Source of the DNA: an uncultured bacterium
GTDB taxonomy: Bacteria > Cyanobacteriota > Vampirovibrionia > Gastranaerophilales > Gastranaerophilaceae
DNA length: 5,939 bases
Direction: 5' to 3'
NCBI GenBank assembly: GCA_900556295.1
Contig: USOK01000108.1
Span: forward strand, 1-5,939
The first letter of the stretch is position 1; every line of letters begins with the position of its first letter. Under the pieces are notes generated by a model. That model was not told the origin of the DNA, ran no database searches, and saw nothing but the letters and a program-made list of their open reading frames with translations. This document shows positions 1 to 5,770 of this stretch, piece after piece. Position numbers and translations under genes: made by a program.

Positions 1-1561
1 TAAAGATATGCAATGTTCCATCAGACAACCAAACATTTTTTCCACCATTCGGCTCCAACGGCGAGCCTGTAAAGCCCATTATTACCATATCCCAATCAAG
101 AGATGCCATAAGTTTATTAACAAGTGAATTAAACTCTATCGGCTTGAAATTCACCTTCATTCCTAAATCTTCAAGATCCTGCTTAACCATTACTCCAATT
201 GCTTCACGCTCAGTGTTTCCGGCATTTGTGTATAAATCAAATTCTACATGGTTGCCAAATCTGTCAATTAGGTGACCTGCTTTATCCCAAGTAAAACCCG
301 ATTTTTTTAATAATTTTTTTGATTTTTCAATATTTTTATCATAAGGTTTTAAATTTTTATTCAAAAATATAGAATTCAAAGTTTCCGGCGTAAATAGCGG
401 ATATCCAAGCCCATTTGCGATATTGAAAACCATATTTTTTCTATCTAGTGCATAATCAACTGCTTGGCGGAAATTCTTATCCTGAAACCAAACTTGCTTT
501 TTAGGCTCAACATAATATTTCCCTTTTTCATCTTTGCGATTATTCATATTCATCGACAAGTACATTGTTCCGGTATCAGGCCCGATATTGAAAACACTAA
601 AATCAGAATGTTTTTCCATTTCTTTAAAACGAGCAACATTTGCTCCTTGCAAGCTTATTTCATCAAGTTCGCCACCCTCAAACTTCAAAACCTGATTGTT
701 TATATCTCCAACGATTAAGTAAACCAATTTATCAAGATATGGCAACTTTTTGCCGTCTTTGTTTATTTCATAATAATTCGGATTGCGTTCAAAAACCACA
801 CGTTGTGCCGGCACGTACTCTTTTAGGCGAAACGCACCTGAGGTTACAAATTCTTTCGGGTTTGTATTAGTAGACAAAAATCCGTCAAAATACTCTCTGC
901 CTCGATTTACAGCCGGTTGAAAAATATGCTTTGGAGCAATAGGTGATGAAAGCATTCTCAAAAACGGAGCAAACGGTTCCGGCGTCACAAATTTCACTGT
1001 ATAATCATCAATTTTTTCAACAGTCGGAAGTTTGCCGTCAATCATCACAGAATCCCTTGTTGACGTGTTCCCAAACCCGTCAAAAATAATGTTTTGCCAA
1101 GTAAACACAACATCATCTGCCGTAATCGGTTTTCCGTCTGACCATTTCAATCCATGACGAAGATTTACGATATATTCTTTTCCGTTGACACTAAATGATT
1201 TTGCCAATTTGGGTATAGTTTCTCCGGTAACAGGATTTGTTGTCACAAGCCCATCATACATTATTTCGGACATTTGAGCTGAAATGTTATCTTTTGTATT
1301 AAACGGGTTGAATGTTTTTGGACCTTCTCCAATAGTTGAAGAAACAAATGTTCCGCCGAATTTTCCAATAGGAAGTTGTGATTGCAAATAATCTACACCA
1401 TTAACAGTAACATTTTTCGGGATAGGATAATTTGCATCAACCACATCAGCTTTCGGACGTAAAACAGGCATTTCAGAGGTTGGTAAATCGCGTCTTATGC
1501 AAGCCTTGCCTAACCCTAAAACTACTAACAAAACTAAGATAATTAAAACAACCCGTTTCAT
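1..1561 (-). CDS. ABC transporter solute-binding protein, family 5 (peptide/nickel type), C-terminus missing
   Basis: The frame is open from an ATG at 1561 to the window edge, giving 520 codons without a stop. The product should be the extracytoplasmic substrate-binding subunit of a Dpp/Opp-type ABC importer; the ligand cannot be read from sequence. The N-terminus is MKR followed by a hydrophobic run (residues 4-18), a secretion signal or anchor. Cys21 follows Gly-Lys-Ala, a poor lipobox, so lipidation is uncertain. Residues 134-151 carry the family block L-R-x-G-x-x-W-x-D-G-x-P-I-T-A-x-D-V. Residues 241-277 carry SGAFRLKEY, then ERNPNYY and LPYLDKL, and 364-378 carry FRQAVDYALDRKNMV; all are typical of SBP_bac_5. 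Family members are usually 500-600 residues, so little is missing. No upstream in-frame ATG exists and no Shine-Dalgarno is visible before this start. It lies 102 bases downstream of the prepilin gene on the same strand. Family assignment is firm; peptide specificity is inferred. Confidence 0.9.
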   Translation of the reverse strand, partial: MKRVVLIILVLLVVLGLGKACIRRDLPTSEMPVLRPKADVVDANYPIPKNVTVNGVDYLQSQLPIGKFGGTFVSSTIGEGPKTFNPFNTKDNISAQMSEIMYDGLVTTNPVTGETIPKLAKSFSVNGKEYIVNLRHGLKWSDGKPITADDVVFTWQNIIFDGFGNTSTRDSVMIDGKLPTVEKIDDYTVKFVTPEPFAPFLRMLSSPIAPKHIFQPAVNRGREYFDGFLSTNTNPKEFVTSGAFRLKEYVPAQRVVFERNPNYYEINKDGKKLPYLDKLVYLIVGDINNQVLKFEGGELDEISLQGANVARFKEMEKHSDFSVFNIGPDTGTMYLSMNMNNRKDEKGKYYVEPKKQVWFQDKNFRQAVDYALDRKNMVFNIANGLGYPLFTPETLNSIFLNKNLKPYDKNIEKSKKLLKKSGFTWDKAGHLIDRFGNHVEFDLYTNAGNTEREAIGVMVKQDLEDLGMKVNFKPIEFNSLVNKLMASLDWDMVIMGFTGSPLEPNGGKNVWLSDGTLHIF

Positions 1562-1591
1562 ATTTTCAGAATAACATAAAAACAAATTTTG

Positions 1592-1622
1592 TTTATAGCC
1601 CGAGTATTGGATTTAGTATCAA
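1592..1622 (-). promoter_or_regulatory. possible promoter for the solute-binding protein gene
   Basis: Read on the minus strand, TTGATA (1622-1617) is followed after 19 bases by TATAAA (1597-1592), about 30 bases before the ATG at 1561. The spacer is longer than the usual 17 bases. The gene could instead be read through from the prepilin gene. Weak call based on hexamer matches only. Confidence 0.25.
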
Positions 1623-1663
1623 AAAAATCACTAAGACAATTTTTCTTTTTGTCGCATATTTTA

Positions 1664-2458
1664 TTAATCATTTCCGGAAATAATAGCTGCCGCAGTTGTT
1701 CCACCCTCTTCAGGGATAAAACATCCACCGGGAGTGACATGTAATTCACTATTCAAACTACCTTTCAAATCAAATGTAAACAAATCATGTCCCCATTTAT
1801 TTGGTCCTTTTTTGCCATTTACATCCATAAAGAATATAGGCACACCATAATAAGTTCCACCAGCACCATAAGTACCGTAAATAGTTCCATCAGCTAAAAC
1901 ATAAACTCTTGAATTATTATAAATACTATTTTGTCTAAACCCACCACAACCTGTAGTTTGTTTCGTAACATCAGCATCACTCAAATCTGTGTTATTTCCT
2001 GCAACAACAGTATCAACCCCTTTATACTCAGGGATACAGCCACCTGAATAAGCATGGTCATCACATTTTTTTACAATTTTCAAATTTCGTTCCAATGCAT
2101 CTGCCAGTTGCTTACAACCTTCTCTAGGTCCCATTAGTCCAGCCGGAATTTCTTTTCCTGAACTGTCTAACACCCATTTTGAACACTCATTATCATCTCC
2201 ATATTCTACACAATGATGAGATTCAATATTTTCCCAATAATAACAATTTGGAGAATACCCCAGACTATTAACAGCCTGTCCATAAGCCTGCGATATCATA
2301 GAAAAAGATTTTTTTACCTGAGTTCTCAAAACTTGTTTTCTATGATTTTCTATCAATGTTGGCATGGTTAATGCTGCAACAATACCTATAATACCCAATG
2401 TTACCAAAACTTCTGCCAAAGTAAAACCGTTACTATTAGTAAAATGTATATTTTTCAA
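1664..2458 (-). CDS. prepilin-like protein with type IV N-methylation signal (pilin/pseudopilin family)
   Basis: This 264-residue protein has a class III prepilin signal. A short leader ends in Gly11, the mature protein would start at Phe12, and Glu16 is the conserved Glu5. Residues 12-35 (FTLAEVLVTLGIIG onwards) form the hydrophobic assembly helix. Prepilin peptidase would cut after Gly11, and the subunit would join a type IV pilus or type II secretion-like pseudopilus in the inner membrane. The C-terminal part has eight cysteines (72, 83, 92, 115, 132, 141, 171, 246), suggesting disulfides, and a block at 211-226 (MDVNGKKGPNKWGHDL) of the kind that recurs in prepilins I associate with Melainabacteria. 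The start is TTG: an in-frame TAA lies one codon upstream (2464-2462), and the first internal Met (32) lies inside the helix. GAGGGG sits 7 bases before it. Whether it is a major pilin, a minor pilin or a pseudopilin cannot be told, and no assembly genes are nearby. Confidence 0.88.
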   Translation of the reverse strand: MKNIHFTNSNGFTLAEVLVTLGIIGIVAALTMPTLIENHRKQVLRTQVKKSFSMISQAYGQAVNSLGYSPNCYYWENIESHHCVEYGDDNECSKWVLDSSGKEIPAGLMGPREGCKQLADALERNLKIVKKCDDHAYSGGCIPEYKGVDTVVAGNNTDLSDADVTKQTTGCGGFRQNSIYNNSRVYVLADGTIYGTYGAGGTYYGVPIFFMDVNGKKGPNKWGHDLFTFDLKGSLNSELHVTPGGCFIPEEGGTTAAAIISGND

Positions 2459-2465
2459 ATTTTAA

Positions 2466-2471
2466 CCCCTC
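2466..2471 (-). promoter_or_regulatory. Shine-Dalgarno supporting a TTG start of the prepilin gene
   Basis: The minus strand reads GAGGGG, then a 7-base spacer, then TTG at 2458-2456. The in-frame TAA just upstream rules out any earlier start, so this site decides the start codon. Confidence 0.75.
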
Positions 2472-2494
2472 AATTTTATAAAACTCTTATTTTC

Positions 2495-2523
2495 ATTATA
2501 TCAAATTTCCCTTCCATTTTCAA
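2495..2523 (-). promoter_or_regulatory. sigma-70-type promoter of the prepilin gene
   Basis: On the minus strand, TTGAAA (2523-2518) is separated by exactly 17 bases from a perfect TATAAT (2500-2495). The -10 is also extended by TGA (2503-2501). Transcription would begin near 2488, leaving a leader of about 30 bases with the GAGGGG site. An A/T palindrome lies directly upstream of the -35 and could act as an UP element. This is the best-matching promoter in the window. Confidence 0.7.
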
Positions 2524-2524
2524 T

Positions 2525-2567
2525 GAAAAATTAATTTTTCCTTAAGAAAATTAATTTTTTTCGAAAA
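2525..2567. promoter_or_regulatory. A/T palindromes between the divergent prepilin and groES promoters (candidate operator or UP elements)
   Basis: Three perfect palindromes follow one another: GAAAAATTAATTTTTC (2525-2540), AAAATTAATTTT (2547-2558) and TTTTCGAAAA (2558-2567). A small CTTAAG (2541-2546) lies between the first two. The first two share an AAAATTAATTTT core and are centred exactly 20 bases apart, about two helical turns. They lie between the prepilin -35 and the groES -10. They could bind a repressor or act as curved or UP-element DNA for both promoters. In a region this AT-rich some palindromy arises by chance, so function is inference. Confidence 0.4.
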
Positions 2568-2585
2568 CCGTTATATAAATATAAT
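2556..2585 (+). promoter_or_regulatory. probable groES-groEL promoter
   Basis: A perfect TATAAT lies at 2580-2585, giving a start near 2592 and a leader of about 29 bases. The -35 position holds only a T-run (2556-2561), a poor match to TTGACA, so activity may depend on an activator, an alternative sigma factor or the upstream A/T palindromes. No CIRCE inverted repeat (TTAGCACTC/GAGTGCTAA) is present anywhere between the prepilin gene and groES, so HrcA-type control is not supported. Confidence 0.55.
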
Positions 2586-2599
2586 GTAGACTTGAAATT

Positions 2600-2612
2600 A
2601 GGAGAAAAGGAG
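2600..2612 (+). promoter_or_regulatory. tandem Shine-Dalgarno sequences of groES
   Basis: AGGAG occurs twice, at 2600-2604 and 2608-2612. The second is 8 bases before the ATG at 2621 and is the functional candidate. The first would be too far (16 bases) and may serve as a standby ribosome site. Confidence 0.6.
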
Positions 2613-2620
2613 AGAATATT

Positions 2621-2905
2621 ATGTTAAAACCATTAGGTGACAGAATCGTTATTAAAGTTATTGAAGATACTGAACAAACTTCAGGCGGAATTTTTATTCC
2701 TGACAGCGCAAAAGAAAAACCTCAAAAAGGTGAAGTAGTTGCTGTTGGCGAAGGTAAAATGAACGAAAAAGGCGAAAGAGAGCCAATGGACGTTAAAGTT
2801 GGCGATGTTGTTCTTTATGCAAAATACGCCGGAACTGATATCAAAATGGACGGCGTTGAATACAAAATCTTGTCTGTAAAAGACGCATTGGCAGTGATTG
2901 AATAA
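2621..2905 (+). CDS. groES: co-chaperonin GroES (Hsp10)
   Basis: This full-length 94-residue GroES caps the GroEL cylinder as a heptameric lid, closing the folding chamber during the ATP cycle in the cytoplasm. The N-terminus MLKPLGDRIVIKV is the family signature. The mobile loop that docks onto the GroEL apical domains spans about residues 16-33 and includes GGIFIPDSAKEKPQ; Ile24-Phe25-Ile26 would be the hydrophobic contact tripeptide. The C-terminal half holds VGDVVLYAKYAGT and ends LSVKDALAVIE, as expected. The length matches the family (about 94-97). It is the first gene of a groES-groEL operon. The gap to groEL is 158 bases, and its octamer array starts at the base right after the stop codon. 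Identity is not in doubt. Confidence 0.98.
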   Translation: MLKPLGDRIVIKVIEDTEQTSGGIFIPDSAKEKPQKGEVVAVGEGKMNEKGEREPMDVKVGDVVLYAKYAGTDIKMDGVEYKILSVKDALAVIE

Positions 2906-2937
2906 AGACGATAAGACGATAAGACGATAAGACGATA
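2906..2937 (+). repeat. four exact tandem copies of AGACGATA after groES
   Basis: The 8-mer AGACGATA occurs four times without mismatch, at 2906-2913, 2914-2921, 2922-2929 and 2930-2937, followed by a partial AG. The array begins immediately after the groES TAA. Perfect identity suggests recent slippage or expansion. It is too short, and lacks spacers, for a CRISPR. Confidence 0.95.
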
Positions 2938-2995
2938 AGTTCTTTACAAAAATGAGTATTATTAGATTTTTACCAAAATTTATTAACGAAATGAA

Positions 2996-3027
2996 CTTAA
3001 CGTCTTAATGGCTTAAAGACTTAACGT
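2996..3027 (+). repeat. degenerate four-copy octamer array CTTAACGT
   Basis: Four consecutive 8-base units read CTTAACGT, CTTAATGG, CTTAAAGA and CTTAACGT. All begin CTTAA. The unit differs in one base (CTTAACGT against CTTATCGT) from the rotated reverse complement of the array at 2906-2937. It is therefore an inverted, decayed counterpart of that array. Confidence 0.8.
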
Positions 3028-3030
3028 CCT

Positions 3031-3036
3031 TATAAT
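3031..3036 (+). promoter_or_regulatory. possible internal -10 element ahead of groEL
   Basis: A perfect TATAAT overlaps the end of the right repeat arm. It would start transcription near 3043, giving groEL a leader of about 20 bases that includes its ribosome site. No convincing -35 lies 16-18 bases upstream (ATGGCT and neighbours). Chance occurrence is likely enough in this AT-rich gap. Confidence 0.25.
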
Positions 3037-3049
3037 CAATAAAGGATAT

Positions 3050-3055
3050 AAGGAG
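3050..3055 (+). promoter_or_regulatory. Shine-Dalgarno of groEL
   Basis: AAGGAG followed by an 8-base spacer to the ATG at 3064 is a near-consensus ribosome site. It supports this start, which gives the canonical MAKRIVFNEEARKAL N-terminus. Confidence 0.8.
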
Positions 3056-3063
3056 AAATAAAA

Positions 3064-4707
3064 ATGGCAAAACGTATAGTATTTAATGAAGAAGCCAGAA
3101 AGGCTCTTTTGAATGGTATAGATGCAGTAGCAGATGCTGTTAAGGTTACACTTGGACCAAAAGGTAGAAACGTAATTCTTGAAAAGAAATACGGTGCACC
3201 TCAAATCGTTAACGATGGTGTTACTATTGCAAAAGAAATCGAACTTAAAGACGGTCTTGAAAACGCAGGAGCACAACTTCTAAAAGAAGTTTCATCTAAA
3301 ACAAATGATGTTGCAGGTGACGGTACAACAACCGCTTCTGTATTGGCTCAAGCAATCGTTAGAGAAGGCTTAAAAAACTTGACAGCAGGTGCAAACCCTA
3401 TGTCTATGAAACGTGGTATTGATAAAGCTGTTGAAATTTCTGTAAAAGAAATCAAAGATATGTCAAGACCTGTTAATACAAAAGAAGAAATCGCACAAGT
3501 AGCTGCAATTTCTGCCGGTAACAACAAAGAAATCGGTGAACTTATCGCAGAAGCAATGGAAAAAGTTGGACACGACGGCGTTATTACTGTTGAAGAAAGC
3601 AAATCTTTCGGTACTAACTTGAAAGTTGTTGAAGGTATGCAATTTGACAAAGGTTATTTGTCTCCATATTTTGTAACAGATCCTGAAAGAATGGAAGCTG
3701 TTTTGGAAGACGCTTACGTGTTCTGCTGCAACAAGAAAATCAACTTGATTTCAGATATGGTTCCTTTGTTGGAACAAGTTGCTCGTGACGGCAAATCTTT
3801 GTTGTTGATAGCAGAAGATGTTGAAGGTGAAGCTCTTGCTACATTGGTTGTAAACACAATGAGAAAAGTTTTGAGAGCTGTTGCTGTAAAAGCTCCTGGA
3901 TTTGGCGACAGAAGAAAAGCTATGCTTGAAGATATCGCAATTTTGACAGGTGGCGAAATGTTCACAGAAGAACTTGGTATCAAACTTGAAAACGTAACAA
4001 CTCAAATGCTTGGTAAAGCAAAACGTGTAACAGTTACAAAAGACGAAACTACAATCGTTGTAGGTGACGAAACAAAAGATGCTGTTCAAGACAGAGTAAG
4101 GTTAATCAGAAAACAAATTGAAGCTTCTGATTCTGAATACGATAGAGAAAAACTTCAAGAACGTGTTGCAAAACTTTCTGGTGGCGTAGCAGTAATTGAA
4201 GTTGGTGCAGCTTCAGAAGTTGAATTGAAAGAAAGAAAATTGAGAATTGAAGATGCATTGAACGCAACTCGTGCAGCTAACGAAGAAGGTATTGTTCCTG
4301 GTGGTGGCGTTGCACTTGTTAGAGTTCAACAAAAATTGTCTAAGATGATTGAATCTACTCATTTTGATTCTGATGATGAAAAAATCGGGTTCAAAATCTT
4401 GACAGCAGCTCTTGATGTACCTTTAAGATCAATTGCTTATAACTCAGGTGCTAAGGCTGATGTTGTAATCGATACAGTAATGTCACATGATGCAGCTTAT
4501 GGTTATGATGCATTGAATAATGAATATGTTGATATGTTCAAATCAGGTATCGTAGACCCTGCCAAAGTTACTCGTTCAGCTTTGGAAAATGCAGCATCAG
4601 TAGGTTCTATGTTGTTGACAACAGAAGCTGCCGTAATTGATATTCCGGAAGAAAAACCTGAAGTTCCTGCTATGCCACAAGGTATGGGCGGAATGGGCGG
4701 ATTTTAA
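3064..4707 (+). CDS. groEL: chaperonin GroEL (Hsp60)
   Basis: This full-length 547-residue class I chaperonin is the double-ring, ATP-driven folding machine that works with GroES in the cytoplasm. The equatorial ATP site shows TLGPKGRNV (29-37), Asp51, GDGTTT (85-90) and Asp498; the catalytic Asp is Asp397 (Asp398 in E. coli). The signature near 404-415 reads A-A-N-E-E-G-I-V-P-G-G-G. Apical substrate- and GroES-binding residues include Tyr198, Tyr202 and Phe203, followed by IAEDVEGEALATLVVNTMR (249-267). The C-terminus has the flexible MGGMGGF tail. The N-terminal third reads like cyanobacterial GroEL (VILEKKYGAPQIVNDGVTIA). An adjacent cysteine pair, Cys221-Cys222 in the apical domain, replaces the more usual Thr-Asp type residues before KKI. 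It follows groES in one operon and ends before a bidirectional terminator. Identity is certain. Confidence 0.99.
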   Translation: MAKRIVFNEEARKALLNGIDAVADAVKVTLGPKGRNVILEKKYGAPQIVNDGVTIAKEIELKDGLENAGAQLLKEVSSKTNDVAGDGTTTASVLAQAIVREGLKNLTAGANPMSMKRGIDKAVEISVKEIKDMSRPVNTKEEIAQVAAISAGNNKEIGELIAEAMEKVGHDGVITVEESKSFGTNLKVVEGMQFDKGYLSPYFVTDPERMEAVLEDAYVFCCNKKINLISDMVPLLEQVARDGKSLLLIAEDVEGEALATLVVNTMRKVLRAVAVKAPGFGDRRKAMLEDIAILTGGEMFTEELGIKLENVTTQMLGKAKRVTVTKDETTIVVGDETKDAVQDRVRLIRKQIEASDSEYDREKLQERVAKLSGGVAVIEVGAASEVELKERKLRIEDALNATRAANEEGIVPGGGVALVRVQQKLSKMIESTHFDSDDEKIGFKILTAALDVPLRSIAYNSGAKADVVIDTVMSHDAAYGYDALNNEYVDMFKSGIVDPAKVTRSALENAASVGSMLLTTEAAVIDIPEEKPEVPAMPQGMGGMGGF

Positions 4708-4732
4708 TCCGTAAATCAATACACTAAATAGT

Positions 4733-4767
4733 AAAAAAACGGACTGTAAAATATTTACAGTCCGTTT
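4733..4767. terminator. bidirectional intrinsic terminator between convergent groEL and cysK
   Basis: A perfect 14-bp stem pairs 4737-4750 with 4754-4767 around a 3-base ATA loop. On the minus strand the hairpin runs directly into seven Ts (4739-4733), a classic terminator for cysK. On the plus strand the stem's own three Ts are followed by CTGTTATTTATAA, a weaker tract that should still end groESL transcripts. It lies 26 bases after the groEL stop. Confidence 0.92.
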
Positions 4768-4789
4768 CTGTTATTTATAAATATTTTTA

Positions 4790-5710
4790 TTATTCACTAA
4801 ACATGACACTTGATAAATAACGTTCACCTGTGTCAGGCAAAATTGTAACAATTAATTTTCCTTTGTTTTCAGGCATTTTAGATTGTTCTATTGATGCAAA
4901 CATTGCAGCCCCAGACGAAATACCACAAAAAATCCCCTCTTCTTTAGCCAACAAACGGGCTGTTTCAATCGCATCTTCATCTTTTACAGGGACAATTTCA
5001 TCAACTACATTTCTATCAAAATTTTTCGGAACAAAATTTGCTCCAATACCTTGAATTCCGTGTCCTGAAGCTTGACCACCAGCAAGAACTTGAGATTTAA
5101 ACGGTTCAACAGCAATAATTTTAATATTCGGATTTTTCTTTTTTAAAGTTCTTCCGATACCTGAAACTGTTCCGCCTGTACCAACTCCGGCTATTACAAT
5201 ATCAACTTTTCCATCTGTATCATTCCAAATTTCTTCTGCAGTAGTTTTTTCATGGATTTCCGGATTTGCCGGATTTTCAAACTGCATAGGGACAAACGAG
5301 TTTTCGATTTCCTTGTTTAACTCAAAAGCCTTATCTACAGCTCCTTTCATCCCTCTTGCTCCTTCTGTAAGAACGAGTTCTGCTCCATAAGCCTGCATCA
5401 ATTTTCTACGCTCTATACTCATTGTTTCAGGCATTGTAAAAATCACTCTATAGCCTTTAACAGCGCAAGCAAGCGCAAGCCCAACCCCCATATTCCCACT
5501 TGTAGGTTCAATAATAACAGTATCTTTACTTATCAATCCTTTTTTCTCCGCATCTTCAATCATGTTAAGAGCCGGTCTATCCTTAATCGAACCTGCAGGG
5601 TTGAAACTTTCAACTTTCACCGCAATTTCGGCGCTACCGATATTTAATTTATTTATTCTAACAAGCGGAGTATTTCCAATTAATTCTAAAATGTTATTTT
5701 TAATTACCAT
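4790..5710 (-). CDS. cysK: cysteine synthase (O-acetylserine sulfhydrylase), CysK family
   Basis: This PLP enzyme makes L-cysteine from O-acetylserine and sulfide in the cytoplasm. Numbered from the ATG at 5710 it has 306 residues, normal for the family. ILELIGNTPLVRI opens the fold. Lys43 in NPAGSIKDR binds PLP. TSGNMG (70-75) is the substrate-carboxylate loop, with Met in place of the commoner Thr. GVGTGGT (175-181) binds the PLP phosphate. HGIQGIGANFVP (217-228), GISSGAA (263-269) and PDTGERYLS (292-300) are typical of CysK rather than of cystathionine beta-synthase. An in-frame GTG at 5728 would add six residues. I prefer the ATG because the predicted transcript starts near 5733, leaving GTG almost no leader and no ribosome site, while a purine-rich GAAGAAAGAGAG precedes the ATG. 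It forms its own transcription unit, convergent with groEL. The family is sure; physiological choice between O-acetylserine and related substrates is inferred. Confidence 0.95.
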   Translation of the reverse strand: MVIKNNILELIGNTPLVRINKLNIGSAEIAVKVESFNPAGSIKDRPALNMIEDAEKKGLISKDTVIIEPTSGNMGVGLALACAVKGYRVIFTMPETMSIERRKLMQAYGAELVLTEGARGMKGAVDKAFELNKEIENSFVPMQFENPANPEIHEKTTAEEIWNDTDGKVDIVIAGVGTGGTVSGIGRTLKKKNPNIKIIAVEPFKSQVLAGGQASGHGIQGIGANFVPKNFDRNVVDEIVPVKDEDAIETARLLAKEEGIFCGISSGAAMFASIEQSKMPENKGKLIVTILPDTGERYLSSVMFSE

Positions 5711-5739
5711 ATAACTCTCTTTCTTCACATTTTGCCAAG

Positions 5740-5748
5740 ATTATAACA
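5740..5748 (-). promoter_or_regulatory. extended -10 promoter of cysK
   Basis: The minus strand reads TGT (5748-5746) directly followed by TATAAT (5745-5740), a perfect -10 with the TGN extension. The -35 position about 17 bases upstream (near 5763-5768) has no good hexamer, as is common for extended -10 promoters. The predicted start near 5733 gives a leader of about 23 bases to the ATG at 5710. Confidence 0.55.
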
Positions 5749-5770
5749 TAAAAACAATGTTTAACTATTA

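Larger units (their letters stand above)
2903..3032 (+). repeat. imperfect 37-base inverted repeat spanning the groES-groEL gap (possible mRNA hairpin)
   Basis: Positions 2903-2939 align with the reverse complement of 2996-3032 at 28 of 37 positions by hand count, with 56 bases between the arms. In the groESL transcript this could fold into a long interrupted stem. The left arm includes the groES stop codon, and the right arm ends 17 bases before the groEL Shine-Dalgarno. No T-run follows, so it is not an intrinsic terminator. Possible roles are mRNA processing, stability or tuning of the GroES:GroEL ratio, or it may be the remnant of a small inverted-repeat element. The structure is seen directly; any function is inference. 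Confidence 0.6.

Noticed and set aside
464..870. Two overlapping plus-strand open frames of 84 and 76 codons.
   Set aside because: They lie wholly antisense to the solute-binding protein, which shows conserved family motifs throughout, and have no own start signals.
1635..1653. Hairpin GACAA/TTGTC after the prepilin stop, with a 7-base T-run downstream on the minus strand.
   Set aside because: The stem is only 5 bp with a 9-base loop, and the T-run is separated from it by seven bases, so it is a poor intrinsic terminator.
1558..1749. A 63-codon minus-strand open frame bridging the prepilin end and the solute-binding protein start.
   Set aside because: It overlaps the prepilin C-terminus in another frame, has no ribosome site and no recognisable composition; the prepilin frame is clearly real.
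2459..2620. CIRCE (HrcA) operator before groES.
   Set aside because: No TTAGCACTC or GAGTGCTAA half-site, even approximate, was found in the intergenic region.
2906..3027. CRISPR-like reading of the octamer arrays.
   Set aside because: Units are 8 bases and contiguous, with no spacers and no cas genes.
2903..3032. The inverted arrays as an insertion sequence or transposon end pair.
   Set aside because: There is no transposase, the internal segment is only 56 bases, and no target duplication is apparent. A miniature-element remnant remains possible but unproven.
3013..4089. Several minus-strand open frames of 87-112 codons opposite groEL.
   Set aside because: They are antisense by-products of groEL codon use. 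Their products are Ser-, Phe- and Cys-rich without motifs.
4830..5054. A 74-codon plus-strand open frame opposite cysK.
   Set aside because: It is antisense to conserved cysK motifs and lies beyond the groEL terminator, with no promoter or ribosome site seen.
5711..5728. GTG at 5728 as the cysK start, adding six residues.
   Set aside because: It would lie about five bases from the predicted transcript start and lacks a ribosome site, and the added residues precede the normal family N-terminus.
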